Part shown: piece by piece, positions 19,931-29,544 of the stretch | Numbering within the stretch: position 1 is the stretch's first letter | How the letters are laid out: the number at the start of each line of letters is the position of its first letter | From: Atopobium sp. oral taxon 416 | GTDB taxonomy: Bacteria > Actinomycetota > Coriobacteriia > Coriobacteriales > Atopobiaceae | Direction: 5' to 3' | Assembly: GCF_018128285.1 (NCBI RefSeq) | Contig: NZ_CP072380.1 | Coordinates: 2,728,001 to 2,792,000 of the forward strand | Length of the DNA stretch: 64,000 nt | Notes under the pieces: model-generated | Told to the model about the DNA's origin: nothing | Seen by the model: only the letters and a program-made list of their open reading frames with translations | Databases searched by the model: none | Position numbers and translations under genes: made by a program

Positions 19931-20800
19931 CTACTCCATATCCAAAGGCATCCTGTAATTGGGCGGCGGAAATTCCTCGTTCAGCAGAGCCATGTCCTCC
20001 GCCGTCAACTCCACATCGATCGTGGACCAGTTCTGCCTGACGTGCCTCGCACTGGAGCTGCGAGGGATGGCGATCACGTTCTGGTCATGCAAGACGAACG
20101 CCAGGAGCACCTGCATGGGGGTGATGCCGTGGGCGGCTGCAACCTCATGAACCGCCTTACTGTCCACAAGCCCCTGGCGAAGTCTGCCTGCCTGCGCGAG
20201 GGGACAGTACGCCATCAGCGGAATCCTCCTTTGCCTCATCCAAGGCAGAAGGTCAAACTCAACCCCACGCGACCCCAAGTGGTAGAGGTCCTGATTTACA
20301 AGACAATGCTCACCACCGTCCACCCTCATGAGCTCTTCCATGTCGTCGAGGTCAAAGTTGGATACTCCCCAGCCTCCAATCTTTCCACTCTCGACCAGTT
20401 CTTCCATGCATTCGACCGTCTCGGCCAGCGGAATCTGCCCGCGCCAGTGCAAGAGGTACAGGTCAAGGTAATCGGTGCCCAAACGTGCCAGCGACCTGTT
20501 GAGTGCACAGAAGATGCCCTTCCGGCCCGCATTGTACGGGTAGACCTTCGACACGATAAAGAGGTCTTCGCGCCTTCGTCCTCGGATGGCATCGCCCACC
20601 ATCTCCTCGGCCGCACCGTCCCCATACATCTCGGCTGTATCAATCAGGCGAACGCCTACGTCCAATCCAGCTCGAAGCGCAGACAACTCGACCTCCCAGG
20701 GATGAAGGCCCCCGGCTAGATACCAAGTCCCCATACCAAGACGGGGCATTCTTCTGCCATCCCTCAGCTCTACGGTACGCCCGTTACTCAACCTCGTCAT
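19931..20800 (-). CDS. Aldo/keto reductase
   Basis: The 289-residue protein is of normal AKR length and shows the catalytic tetrad: Asp and Tyr in DTAEMYG, Lys in VSKVYP and His in LLHWRG. The NADPH-binding IPRSSSARHVRQN and GWGVSNFD are also present. These cytosolic enzymes reduce aldehydes and aldoses with NAD(P)H. Its start overlaps the end of the GltD-like gene by 17 bases, so the two are translated together. In this setting it may act on a sugar or uronate aldehyde; the substrate cannot be read from the sequence. Confidence 0.9.
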   Translation of the reverse strand: MTRLSNGRTVELRDGRRMPRLGMGTWYLAGGLHPWEVELSALRAGLDVGVRLIDTAEMYGDGAAEEMVGDAIRGRRREDLFIVSKVYPYNAGRKGIFCALNRSLARLGTDYLDLYLLHWRGQIPLAETVECMEELVESGKIGGWGVSNFDLDDMEELMRVDGGEHCLVNQDLYHLGSRGVEFDLLPWMRQRRIPLMAYCPLAQAGRLRQGLVDSKAVHEVAAAHGITPMQVLLAFVLHDQNVIAIPRSSSARHVRQNWSTIDVELTAEDMALLNEEFPPPNYRMPLDME

Positions 20801-22025
20801 CTGCTCTCTGAAGTCCCAGGTAGTCCATCATTCCCGCAACGGCATGCTTGGCTCCAACCACCGCATGGACCACCGTCTTTGGCCCACTGACCACGTCGCC
20901 CGCTGCAAACACGCCCGGCACCGTGCACATGCAGTTTTCGTCGACCACTAGCGTGCCCCTGTCTGTGGCTGCAAGGCCCTTCGTCGTCAGCAGCAGCTTG
21001 TCCTTCGGCACCTGTGACACACAGATGATCACGGAGTCGCAGTTGACATGCTCGGTCTCGTCGGAAAGCCCAACAACTTGGCCCTCGTCGTCCAAGATGG
21101 AGTTGCGAAACACCGGGCCCCCGTCGTCGATGGACTCAATCGACTTCCAATAGATGATCTTCGCACCATCCAGCTGCGCCAACTCGACCTCGTCGGTGTT
21201 AGCCGAGGTACCGCCCCAGTTGGAATATAGAGTCACGTGTCGTGAGCCATTTCGGATGGCAGTTCGCGCCACATCCATGGCAACGTTGCCCACTCCTATG
21301 ATAGCAACGTCAGAGCCCAGATTGCAGACAGATGGGTTGATCAAATAGTCAATGCCAAAGTAGACGTTGCCACGTGCCTGACCCTTTATGCCCAAAGTCC
21401 TAGCACGCCAAGCTCCCGTACCCACAAACACGGCGTCGTAGCCATCTCGTAGGAGGCCGTCTAGCTTCAGCGCGCCACCTATAGTTGTGTTCGGCCTCAC
21501 ATGCACTCCCAGCGCGTCAAGCGCCTTACGATATCGAGCCAGCAGCTGATGAGGCAGCCTGAACTCCGGAATACCATAGCGAAGCACGCCGCCGATGTCC
21601 ATCTTTTGCTCGAAGATCGTTACGTCACACCCCACGCGCGCCAGCTGGATTGCCACGGTAAGACCAGCAGGTCCAGAGCCCACTACTGCTACGACCTTGC
21701 CGTTGTACGTAGGTTTCACGTCACGGATAAATCTGTCCAGATAAGTGTCCGAGACGTACTGCTCAATGGCCGAGAAGTGGATCGACGTGCCCTTCTTGCC
21801 CCGTATGCAGTATCCCTCGCATTGCTGCGAGTAGTTGCACACATACGAGCAGATGACACTCATCGGGTTGTTGTCGAACAGCATCTGGCCAGCCGCTACC
21901 AAATCCCGCTGTTTGAACTTCTGGATGACCTGCGGGATAGACGTGTGCACCGGGCAGCCCTTGCAGCATAGCGGTCGTTTACAGTTCAGACACCTATTTG
22001 CCTCGTCGATGATGTGCAGCGCCAT
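20784..22025 (-). CDS. GltD-like FAD/NAD(P)-binding Fe-S oxidoreductase
   Basis: The Met at 22025 follows AAGGGAG and gives 413 residues. The N-terminal domain has the two cysteine clusters of the glutamate-synthase small-subunit family: CLNCKRPLCCKGCP and CSYVCNYSQQCEGYC. Two Rossmann folds follow: VVGSGPAGLTVA for FAD and IGVGNVAMDVART for NAD(P). VFAAGDVVSGPKTVVHA closes the FAD site. No GltB partner lies in the window, so it is not simple glutamate synthase. Homologues serve as electron-transfer subunits of other enzymes or act alone. It lies downstream of garR in the diacid operon; its role there is unknown. Confidence 0.85.
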   Translation of the reverse strand: MALHIIDEANRCLNCKRPLCCKGCPVHTSIPQVIQKFKQRDLVAAGQMLFDNNPMSVICSYVCNYSQQCEGYCIRGKKGTSIHFSAIEQYVSDTYLDRFIRDVKPTYNGKVVAVVGSGPAGLTVAIQLARVGCDVTIFEQKMDIGGVLRYGIPEFRLPHQLLARYRKALDALGVHVRPNTTIGGALKLDGLLRDGYDAVFVGTGAWRARTLGIKGQARGNVYFGIDYLINPSVCNLGSDVAIIGVGNVAMDVARTAIRNGSRHVTLYSNWGGTSANTDEVELAQLDGAKIIYWKSIESIDDGGPVFRNSILDDEGQVVGLSDETEHVNCDSVIICVSQVPKDKLLLTTKGLAATDRGTLVVDENCMCTVPGVFAAGDVVSGPKTVVHAVVGAKHAVAGMMDYLGLQRADDEVE

Positions 22026-22142
22026 ACGGCAGCTCCCTTCTGAGGGCCAAGAAAAACGAGACAAGGATAGGAGGTACCTATGACCTCACCGTCCTCGCCT
22101 CGCAAGACGTGACCCGCTGTCAACTATGAGGCAAGAAGACCC

Positions 22143-23027
22143 TTAGTCCTGCAGCTTGAAGTCGTTGACCATCTCGTACCACTCGGCGATGCCGGAGTGA
22201 TCGTCCTTCTCGTGGCCATGGGCCTTCAGCGACTGCATGATCTCCATGGCAAGCGAGGTAAAGGGGGTGGACACGTTGACGCCGTGCGAGGTATCGAGCG
22301 CGTTCTGCAGGTCCTTAATGTGGAGCTCGATGCGGAAACCAGGCTCGAAGTTTCCGTCGAAGATCTTCTGGGACTTCTGATCCATGACAACAGAACCAGC
22401 AAGGCCGCTGCGGATGGCCTGGTACACGCGGGAAGGGTCGACGCCGGCTTTCTTTGCCAGGCTGTACGCCTCGGAAATACCTGCAATATTGATGGCGACA
22501 ATCATCTGGTTGGCCAGCTTGGTGATGTTGCCGGCACCGACGCCGCCCACCAGAGTCACAGTCGAAGCCATGGTCTGCAGCAGAGGCTCATACTTGTCGA
22601 ACACGTCCTGCTCACCGCCGACCATGACGGCAATGGTGCCATCAATAGCCTTGGGCTCACCACCGGACACAGGCGCGTCGAGGAAGTCCACACCCTTCTT
22701 GGCCAGGCGGGCGGCAAACTCACGGGACTTGATGGGGTTGATGGAGCTCATGTCGATAACTGCCTTACCCTCACTGAGGCCCTCGAAGACTCCATCCTCG
22801 TCGAACAGGGCGCTCTCGACGTTGGGAGAGTTCTGCATCATCATGATGACGACGTCAGACTGCTCGCCAACCTCGCAACCGCTCTTTGCGCCCACTCCGC
22901 CAGCAGCAACGATGGCATCAATGCGATCCTGATGGTGGTCGTAGGCCACGACGGTGTGGCCAGCCTTCTGGACGTTGAGTGCCATAGGCTTGCCCATGAT
23001 GCCCAGACCGATGAATCCTACCTTCAT
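22143..23027 (-). CDS. garR: 2-hydroxy-3-oxopropionate (tartronate semialdehyde) reductase
   Basis: The Met at 23027 follows AGGAAG and gives 294 residues, the normal length. The Rossmann nucleotide site GFIGLGIMGKPMA, the substrate motif DAPVSGGEPKA and the catalytic lysine region AGNITKLANQ define the beta-hydroxyacid dehydrogenase family. The first residues and neighbours point to GarR. It reduces tartronate semialdehyde, made by aldol cleavage of 5-keto-4-deoxy-glucarate, to D-glycerate. The glycerate kinase gene ends 85 bases upstream on the same strand, so the two steps are encoded together. Confidence 0.93.
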   Translation of the reverse strand: MKVGFIGLGIMGKPMALNVQKAGHTVVAYDHHQDRIDAIVAAGGVGAKSGCEVGEQSDVVIMMMQNSPNVESALFDEDGVFEGLSEGKAVIDMSSINPIKSREFAARLAKKGVDFLDAPVSGGEPKAIDGTIAVMVGGEQDVFDKYEPLLQTMASTVTLVGGVGAGNITKLANQMIVAINIAGISEAYSLAKKAGVDPSRVYQAIRSGLAGSVVMDQKSQKIFDGNFEPGFRIELHIKDLQNALDTSHGVNVSTPFTSLAMEIMQSLKAHGHEKDDHSGIAEWYEMVNDFKLQD

Positions 23028-23112
23028 TTTGTGCTTCCTTTCTTGTGAAATACCCATTGATTGAACTATACGAAGCGGTAGCGACAAGACCACGTTTGAC
23101 AATGCAAAGATA

Positions 23113-24264
23113 TCACCTCAGGGCCTTTCCCAAAAGGTACGCCCTGATGCAGCTCTCGCCTGCAATGGGGACGCTGACATCCACGCGGTCGATGCACTCC
23201 TGCAGAGTCATGGGGCCCGTCACCGTGGGTATAACAAGATCGATACCCTGGGAGTAGACACTGCCCAGGTCGTCCGCCCTGCTACCCACCACGGCAACCA
23301 CCGGGATGCCATGGCGCTTCGCAAGGCGCGCAACGCCCACGGGAGCCTTTCCGTTGGCAGATTGCGAGTCCATGCGCCCCTCGCCCGTCACCACCAGGTC
23401 AGCACCAGTCATGGCCTTCTCGAGCTCTATCTTCTGCAACACGAAATCTATACCTGAAACGATGCTGGCACCACAGAAAGAGACAAGGCCGGCTCCCAAG
23501 CCGCCCGCGGCGCCGGCCCCGGGTAGGGCGGCCACGTCGGATCCGACATCGCGCAGCAGTACCTCACTGTAGTGTCGCATCCAACCATCTACACGGGCCA
23601 GATCCTTACTAGCCAGGCCCTTCTGGGGCCCGTAAATGTACACTGCACCGTCAGCGCCGCAAAGTGGGTTGCGAACGTCGGTCAGTGCTACGAACTCGAC
23701 ATCCGCCAGACGAGGGTCGAGTCCAGAGGCATCGATGGACGCAAGTGAGCCAAGCCCAATGGCGCCGCAAGGGATGCCCTTGCCAGACTCATCCAGAAAG
23801 CGGGCTCCAAGGGCCTTAGCCAGACCAGCGCCGCCATCGCTCGTGGCACTGCCGCCAAGGCCAACGTAGACCTTTCGGGCGCCGTCCGCAATCGCGGCTA
23901 GTACAACTTGTCCTACGCCAAACGTAGACGCATGCAGCGCGTTTTCGGGACTCTGATCGATGAACGTGATGCCACTGCCCTCGGCCATCTCGATGACAGC
24001 CTCATCCCCTCCATCGATGAGGGCATAGTGCGCATTGACGGCGCCACCCAGCGGACCGCTGACCGCCACTGAGCGAACCTCTCCCCCACAGGCGCTGACG
24101 AGCGCATCCATGGTGCCTTCGCCGCCGTCGGCAATGGGAAACGTTATCGTGTTGGCATTCGGTACCACTCGATGTATGCCTACCGCCAGCAAGTCATCTA
24201 CCTGCCTGCTGCTGGCAGACCCTTTGAACGTATCCGACGCTATTACCACGCTGAGCGAGGCCAT
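23113..24264 (-). CDS. garK: Glycerate 2-kinase
   Basis: The start at 24264 follows GGGGAGGAGGGGG and gives 383 residues, typical of the GarK/GlxK glycerate kinase type I family. Diagnostic segments are VIASDTFKGSASS, FPIADGGEGTMDAL, GLGGSATSDGGAGLAKALGA and VTGEGRMDSQSANGKAP. It phosphorylates D-glycerate with ATP to 2-phosphoglycerate, feeding lower glycolysis. The gene lies between the DapA-like gene and garR in one run on the minus strand. Confidence 0.93.
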   Translation of the reverse strand: MASLSVVIASDTFKGSASSRQVDDLLAVGIHRVVPNANTITFPIADGGEGTMDALVSACGGEVRSVAVSGPLGGAVNAHYALIDGGDEAVIEMAEGSGITFIDQSPENALHASTFGVGQVVLAAIADGARKVYVGLGGSATSDGGAGLAKALGARFLDESGKGIPCGAIGLGSLASIDASGLDPRLADVEFVALTDVRNPLCGADGAVYIYGPQKGLASKDLARVDGWMRHYSEVLLRDVGSDVAALPGAGAAGGLGAGLVSFCGASIVSGIDFVLQKIELEKAMTGADLVVTGEGRMDSQSANGKAPVGVARLAKRHGIPVVAVVGSRADDLGSVYSQGIDLVIPTVTGPMTLQECIDRVDVSVPIAGESCIRAYLLGKALR

Positions 24265-24314
24265 TGAGTCCCCCTCCTCCCCGCAATTCTTCTTGGCTAG
24301 AGGCCAACGAAGAG

Positions 24315-25226
24315 TTACTTCAGATATCCGCCTTCGCGCATGGCCGCCTTCATTCCGTCGAGTGCGGCGCCCTGAGTGGGCTCGGTCGGCAGGATGGAAG
24401 GACCAACCTCCATGCCCATCAGGTTTGCCATGTCCTTTGTCGCCGCCGGAAAGCTGGCCGCATCCTGGGATAGGCGGATAGGGTTGAGCTTGAACTGCTC
24501 GGTTCGCGACCCCACGTAGTCCCCCGCCGCGAACTTGTCGTAGATGCCGCAGACCAGATCCGGGAAGATGTTTGCCGTGGAGCACACCGCACCATCTGCA
24601 CCACAGCAAAGCCCGGCGTAAACAATGGTGTCCTTGCCAGCGAAGACCGTGAAGTTGATGTCAGACGTCAGACGAACAAGCTCCTGAAGGTTCGTGATAT
24701 TACCGGACGAATCCTTTATGCCAACGATGTTCTGGAAGTCGTGCGCCAGGGCAACGATGGTAGGAATGGGCACAGGATAGCCTGCCCTGCCAGGGTTGTT
24801 ATAGATGAACATCGCCGTGTCCGGAACTGCCTTGGCAATAGCTGCGTAGTGGTTGTACAGCGCCTGGGTCGTGGGCTGGATAAACATGGGCTGCAGCACC
24901 GAAACGGCGTCGACATCCAGCGCTGCCGCCTTACGTGCCAGCTCGACGCACTTGCTGGTGCGGATGTGTCCGACGCCGAGCATCACGGGAACACGGCCGG
25001 CGACCTGGTCCAAGATGGCCTTCGTGGCGTCAATCATTTCATCGTCGTCGAACATGTAGAACTCGGAATTCGAGCCGAAGGCCAGAATGCCGTCAACGCC
25101 GTGGTCAATCACGTAATCCACCTGCTTGCGCAGCCTTGCCTCATCGATGGCACCGGTCTGGCCGACGGGAGTCAAGATGGGAACAAAGATGCCATGGTAA
25201 CCATTTGCACTAATTTCCTTTGACAT
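24315..25226 (-). CDS. DapA-family 5-keto-4-deoxy-glucarate aldolase or dehydratase
   Basis: The start at 25226 follows GGAGGAAGG and gives 303 residues. It is a class I aldolase of the dihydrodipicolinate synthase family: GSNSEFYMFDDDE at the substrate site, the tyrosine in IYNNPGR and the Schiff-base lysine in IVGIKDSSGN. Real DapA would have GTTGE and belong to lysine synthesis, whereas the neighbours here are glucarate and glycerate genes. Two jobs fit: aldol cleavage to pyruvate and tartronate semialdehyde (the GarL step, here missing as a GarL protein), or dehydration/decarboxylation to 2-oxoglutarate semialdehyde (KdgD). The presence of garR and garK favours the aldolase. No 2-oxoglutarate semialdehyde dehydrogenase is seen. 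Confidence 0.85.
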   Translation of the reverse strand: MSKEISANGYHGIFVPILTPVGQTGAIDEARLRKQVDYVIDHGVDGILAFGSNSEFYMFDDDEMIDATKAILDQVAGRVPVMLGVGHIRTSKCVELARKAAALDVDAVSVLQPMFIQPTTQALYNHYAAIAKAVPDTAMFIYNNPGRAGYPVPIPTIVALAHDFQNIVGIKDSSGNITNLQELVRLTSDINFTVFAGKDTIVYAGLCCGADGAVCSTANIFPDLVCGIYDKFAAGDYVGSRTEQFKLNPIRLSQDAASFPAATKDMANLMGMEVGPSILPTEPTQGAALDGMKAAMREGGYLK

Positions 25227-25309
25227 AAGGCCTTCCTCCATATGCACCGTACGAAACCCCAGGGGGAACTGTGGGAATTCGTACGGCCAGTTCGAACCGA
25301 TGCAATCTG

Positions 25310-26635
25310 CTAGCGCACGAGTGCGGGACGCTTGCTGTCAAACTTCCAACCAGGGATGAGGTACTGCATGCCGATGGAGTCGTCACGGGTCCCCAGGTTG
25401 TTGTCAACGAAGAGCTTGTGCGCCTTCATCAGGGCGTCACGGTCAATCTCGATGCCCAGGCCAGGGACGTCGTACGGGACCTTCACGCGACCATCCTCAA
25501 TCTTGGGCGGGTTCTTCGTGAGCGCCTGGCCATCCTGCCAGATGTAGTGGGTGTCGCAGGCGTTATAGAAGCCGGGTGCCGCCGCAGCGGTTTGGGCGAC
25601 CATAGCCAGCGAGATGTCGAAGTGGTTGTTGGAGTGCACGCCCCAGGTGAGGTCCATGTCGTGGCACAGCTGCGCCACGCGCGTAGCGCCCTCCATGGTC
25701 CAGAAGTGGGGATCCGCCAGAGGAATGGACACGGAGTCCAGGCGGATGGCCGCCTTCATCTCGCGCCAGTCCGTGGCAATCATGTTCGTCGCGGTCGGAA
25801 GGCCCGTCAGACGGTGAAACTCCGCCATGACCTCACGACCGGAGAAGCGTCCCTCAGCACCACAGGGGTCCTCGACGTAGGTCAGGGTACCGACCATGTC
25901 CTTGCAGAGGTCGACGGCTTCGGCCAGGGACCAGCAGCCGTTGGGATCCAGGTCAATGCGGGCGTTGGGGAACTGCTTCTTCAGCGCCTTGATGGCCTTG
26001 ATCTCCTCCTTACCCTCGAAGACACCGCCCTTCAGCTTATAGTCCACGAACCCGTAGCGCTCGGTCGCGGCCTCGGCCTGCTTCACGATAGCCTCCGGGG
26101 TCAGGGCGGGCTCGCGACGGATGCGACCCCACTCGTCGGAGTTGTCATCGTCGTGGATGTAGGGCAGATCGGTCTTCGTGCGATCACCGACATAGAACAG
26201 GTAGGCCAGGAAGCGCACGGAGTCGCGCTGCTGTCCCTCACCCAGCAGAGCCGCCACCGGCACCTCAAGGTGCTTGCCCAGAATATCGAGCATCGCTGCC
26301 TCGACGGCGGTCTGCACGTGGACAGTAGTGCGCAGGTCAAACGTCTGGGCACCACGGCCACCCTTGTCCAGGTTGGCATACTTGTCGTGGATGGAGCGCA
26401 CGACGTTCTTCCACTGCGAGACAGGCTGTCCCACTACCAGATCATCGATCTCGTTCAGAACCTCGGTAATCTTTGCAGAGCCGGGAACCTCGCTGATACC
26501 TTCGACACCCTCGGAGTCGGTCAGAATAACAACGTTGCGCGTGAAGTAGGGACCATGAGCACCCGAGAGGTTCAGCAGCATGCTGTCATAGCCTGCCACG
26601 GGATAGACTTCCATCTTTTCAATCTTGGGAACCAT
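25310..26635 (-). CDS. gudD: Glucarate dehydratase, copy 1
   Basis: From the ATG at 26635, placed five bases after GTGGAGG, the protein has 441 residues as in E. coli GudD. It is an enolase-superfamily enzyme: the KLKGG pair of catalytic lysines, metal ligands in [15 protein letters not shown] and TNMIATDW, and the base histidine in [11 protein letters not shown]. It removes water from D-glucarate (or L-idarate) to give 5-keto-4-deoxy-D-glucarate. It lies downstream of a second copy and upstream of the DapA-like gene. Long stretches are identical in DNA to copy 2 while others differ, which suggests gene conversion. Confidence 0.95.
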   Translation of the reverse strand: MVPKIEKMEVYPVAGYDSMLLNLSGAHGPYFTRNVVILTDSEGVEGISEVPGSAKITEVLNEIDDLVVGQPVSQWKNVVRSIHDKYANLDKGGRGAQTFDLRTTVHVQTAVEAAMLDILGKHLEVPVAALLGEGQQRDSVRFLAYLFYVGDRTKTDLPYIHDDDNSDEWGRIRREPALTPEAIVKQAEAATERYGFVDYKLKGGVFEGKEEIKAIKALKKQFPNARIDLDPNGCWSLAEAVDLCKDMVGTLTYVEDPCGAEGRFSGREVMAEFHRLTGLPTATNMIATDWREMKAAIRLDSVSIPLADPHFWTMEGATRVAQLCHDMDLTWGVHSNNHFDISLAMVAQTAAAAPGFYNACDTHYIWQDGQALTKNPPKIEDGRVKVPYDVPGLGIEIDRDALMKAHKLFVDNNLGTRDDSIGMQYLIPGWKFDSKRPALVR

Positions 26636-26793
26636 TGTGACCTCCACTATTAGTAGTTGATGACCCTCATTGCCGTCCTAAATCTAGAAACAATCTTACG
26701 TAGGTCTACGGAACAACTCAAAGTCACACAGGACAGATGACATCATGTTCGAATACACGTGTGTTGTTCCACGTACCATCTACACAACCGACG

Positions 26794-28137
26794 CTAACGC
26801 ACCATGGCAGGCCTGTGTGAGTCGTACTTCCAGCCAGGGATGTAGAACTGCATGCCACGCGCGTCATCGCGCGTGCCGCAACCGTTGTCGACATAGAGCT
26901 TGTGAGCAGCCTTGAGCTTCTGGTGGTCCAGCTCGATATCCAGCCCGACGCCGTCGCGAGGCACGCGCAGGCAGCCGTCCTCAAAGTGCGGAGCCACCTT
27001 GCCTAGATGCTGGCCATCCTGCCAGATATAGTGGGTATCGCAGGCGTTCAACTTGCCAGGTGCCGCAGCCGCCGCCTGGGCCACCATGGCCAGCGAGATA
27101 TCGAAGTGGTTGTTGGAGTGTACGCCCCAGGTGAGGTCCATGTCGTGGCACAGCTGTGCCACACGCACACATCCCTCCATGGTCCAGAAGTGGGGATCTG
27201 CCAGTGGAATGGTTACAGAGTCCAGGCGGATAGCTGCCTTCATCTCGCGCCAGTCGGTATCAATCATGTTCGTTGCGGTCGGAAGGCCCGTCAGACGGTG
27301 AAACTCCGCCATGACCTCACGACCGGAGAAGCGTCCCTCAGCACCACAGGGGTCCTCGACATATGCCAGAACACCGGTCATGTCACGACAGAGTTTCAGA
27401 GACTCCTTCAGCGACCAGCAACCATTGGGGTCGATGGTTATGCGCGCATCCGGGAAGCAATTCTTTAGCGCCTTGATGGCCTTGATCTCCTCCTTACCCT
27501 CGAAGACACCACCCTTCAGCTTGAAATCATGGAAGCCGAAGCGCTCCTGAGCGGCTTCGGCCTGGTGTACGATAGCCTCCGGGGTCAGGGCGGGCTCGCG
27601 ACGGACACGTCCCCACTCATCGGAGTTGTCATCGTCGTGGATGTAGGGCAGGTCGGTCTTCGTGCGATCACCGACATAGAACAGGTAGGCCAGGAAACGC
27701 ACCGAGTCGCGCTGCTGTCCCTCACCCAGCAGAGCCGCCACCGGCACCTCAAGGTGCTTGCCCATGATGTCAAGCATGGGCGTTTCGACGCCGGTAAGCA
27801 CGTTGGTGACCTTCTTGAATATCTGCGCGTGAGCAGTCTCCTGACCTGTGGGCTGAGCTTTGCCCTGAATCTGCTGCTCCAGCATCGTGCGACAGGACCT
27901 CACCACGTTCTTCCACTGCGAGACGGGCTTGCCAACCACGAGGGGTATGCAGGACTCCAGGCGCTTGGTAATGACCTCGCCACCAGGTACCTCTCCCACG
28001 CCCTCATAACCCTGTGAGTCATGCATCACGACGACGTTCCGCGTGAAAAAAGGCTCGTGAGCTCCAGCCTGGTTCAGCAGCATACTGTCATAGCCTGCTA
28101 CAGGAACAACTTCCATACTCTCGATTGTAGGTACCAT
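26794..28137 (-). CDS. gudD: Glucarate dehydratase, copy 2 (GudD/GudX-like)
   Basis: The start at 28137 follows GGAGG and gives 447 residues. It shares the catalytic KLKGG, DPNGCW, VEDPCG, TNM and HSNNHFD motifs with copy 1, so unlike a dead GudX it should be active. The main difference is a segment near residues 85-115 (RTMLEQQIQGKAQPTGQE), where copy 1 has a shorter loop. It is the first gene of the minus-strand diacid operon and faces the regulator gene cdaR across a 185-base intergenic region. The two copies may differ in substrate, for example glucarate versus idarate or a related diacid. Confidence 0.92.
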   Translation of the reverse strand: MVPTIESMEVVPVAGYDSMLLNQAGAHEPFFTRNVVVMHDSQGYEGVGEVPGGEVITKRLESCIPLVVGKPVSQWKNVVRSCRTMLEQQIQGKAQPTGQETAHAQIFKKVTNVLTGVETPMLDIMGKHLEVPVAALLGEGQQRDSVRFLAYLFYVGDRTKTDLPYIHDDDNSDEWGRVRREPALTPEAIVHQAEAAQERFGFHDFKLKGGVFEGKEEIKAIKALKNCFPDARITIDPNGCWSLKESLKLCRDMTGVLAYVEDPCGAEGRFSGREVMAEFHRLTGLPTATNMIDTDWREMKAAIRLDSVTIPLADPHFWTMEGCVRVAQLCHDMDLTWGVHSNNHFDISLAMVAQAAAAAPGKLNACDTHYIWQDGQHLGKVAPHFEDGCLRVPRDGVGLDIELDHQKLKAAHKLYVDNGCGTRDDARGMQFYIPGWKYDSHRPAMVR

Positions 28138-28322
28138 GCCATCCTCCGTTTCCCAGGGCCGTTTGTCCTTCAGCAAACAAAACGATAGGTTGGTTCAGGA
28201 CACATAGCCATGGACTCAGTAACAGACCGTCCAGGCCATATAGGGAGTTGTAGCTGTCATGCATAACATGATATATCATATTACATAGTGATACTCATCG
28301 GACGAAAGACCAGAGACGTGCC
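28138..28322. promoter_or_regulatory. Divergent control region between gudD copy 2 and cdaR, with palindrome
   Basis: This AT-rich intergenic DNA must hold both promoters. It contains the perfect palindrome ATGATATATCAT at 28268-28279 next to TGCATAACA (28260-28268). The same TGCATAACA occurs at 31088-31096 upstream of the MBL-fold and galactarate genes. CdaR, encoded alongside, is the obvious candidate to bind here; that is inference. Confidence 0.5.
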
Positions 28323-29438
28323 ATGAACTTAGACCCCAAAATCGCAAAGAGCATCGTGACCAGCCTGAAGGACGTGGTCAACCACGAGATTAACCTCTTT
28401 GACACGACGGGACGCGTGGTGGCCAGCACCGATGCCTCACGCGTCGGTACCACGCACGATGCGGCCAGGCTTGCCGCAAAGACCAGCCAAACGGTAGCAG
28501 TTGACGACAGCGACCAGTTCAAGGGTGCCAAGCATGGAATCAACGTGCCCGTATTGTTCAACGGAGCCGTTGTGGCAGTCGTTGGAATGACCGGCGAGCT
28601 GGACGAGGTCAGCTCCTTTGGCACCATCATCGGAAGGATGACAGAAATACTCATTCGTGAGAACCACGATCAGGTGGTCCGATTCGACGCAATGGAGCGC
28701 TTCTCAAACCTTGTGAACCTGCTGGTTCTAAAGCACCACGATCACAGTCTCGTAGACTACCTTGCCTCGGTGCTGAACATCGACTTTTCGATTCCTCGCA
28801 AAGCCGTTGTGGGAAGACGTGCCGACAACGAGCGGATGGACAAAATTGGCGACGTCTACCCCATCCTCTACGCGCGGTTATCCCAGGAACCCGGCTGCTT
28901 CTTCTCCACAACCGAAAAGGAGGTGAGAATATTCGCCAACAGGGAGGGAAGCAAGCTCTCCACCTTTGTTCGTAACATCCATAAGGACCTCGAGAACCAT
29001 CTGGACGCGGAATTCTATTTCGGCGTAGGCGACACTGCGATGTCCGAGGAAGAGTATTGGAGAAGCTACGAGAGGGCCAGCAGGGCATTGAGTTGGTCGC
29101 TGTTCAAGCATGAGGGGAACGTCCGGTTTTTTGAGAGCATGGACGAGGGCATCGTCTTTACGGCCATCCCAAAGGACGAGTCCGCCAGCTTCGTGAATCA
29201 CGTGTTCGGAGATCTCTCCGACAAAGAAATCGATGACTTCCAAGTGGTGTTCGATTCGTACGCCCGACACAACGGAAGCATTACCCACAGCGCAGACGAG
29301 CTCTTTCTGCACAAGAACACGCTCCAGAACAGGCTGAACAAGATTGCACGCATGACCGGTTATAACCCCCGAGACCTGTCAGACTACGCTGTGCTCTCCA
29401 TGGCGTTCAAACTCAGGAGCTATCTACGCCAAAGATAA
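28323..29438 (+). CDS. cdaR: CdaR-type sugar diacid transcriptional regulator
   Basis: The 371-residue protein has the two-domain plan of CdaR. An N-terminal diacid-recognition domain spans about residues 1-135, with LFDTTGRVVASTD and the GxxxPVLFNGAVVAVVGMTG core. A GGDEF-like middle region follows. The C-terminal PucR-type helix-turn-helix is FLHKNTLQNRLNKIARMTGYNPRDL. CdaR activates glucarate, galactarate and glycerate genes when the sugar acid binds. The divergent placement next to the gudD operon fits this. The ribosome site is weak (AGAGACGTGCC), but the first ATG is the natural start. Confidence 0.92.
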   Translation: MNLDPKIAKSIVTSLKDVVNHEINLFDTTGRVVASTDASRVGTTHDAARLAAKTSQTVAVDDSDQFKGAKHGINVPVLFNGAVVAVVGMTGELDEVSSFGTIIGRMTEILIRENHDQVVRFDAMERFSNLVNLLVLKHHDHSLVDYLASVLNIDFSIPRKAVVGRRADNERMDKIGDVYPILYARLSQEPGCFFSTTEKEVRIFANREGSKLSTFVRNIHKDLENHLDAEFYFGVGDTAMSEEEYWRSYERASRALSWSLFKHEGNVRFFESMDEGIVFTAIPKDESASFVNHVFGDLSDKEIDDFQVVFDSYARHNGSITHSADELFLHKNTLQNRLNKIARMTGYNPRDLSDYAVLSMAFKLRSYLRQR

Positions 29439-29475
29439 GTGCTTCGTGGTAAAAAAGTTCGCCCTATACAGAAAA

Positions 29476-29508
29476 GGTCCGCGCAGCTCAAAATGAACTG
29501 CGCGGGCC
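29476..29508. terminator. Bidirectional terminator between cdaR and the transporter gene
   Basis: GGTCCGCGCAG pairs with CTGCGCGGGCC around a loop with CTCAAAATGAA. A-rich DNA lies on the left and CTCTTTCGCTTTT on the right, so it can serve both converging genes. Confidence 0.8.
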
Positions 29509-29544
29509 CCCTCTTTCGCTTTTCGATGTCTCGCTATACAAGAC

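Noticed and set aside
22197-23048. A 283-codon plus-strand frame opposite garR
   Set aside because: It is an exact shadow of garR and has no recognisable protein features.
25271-26653. A 460-codon open frame opposite gudD
   Set aside because: The minus-strand frame is an unmistakable glucarate dehydratase. The plus frame is low-complexity Val/Gly/Leu shadow coding.
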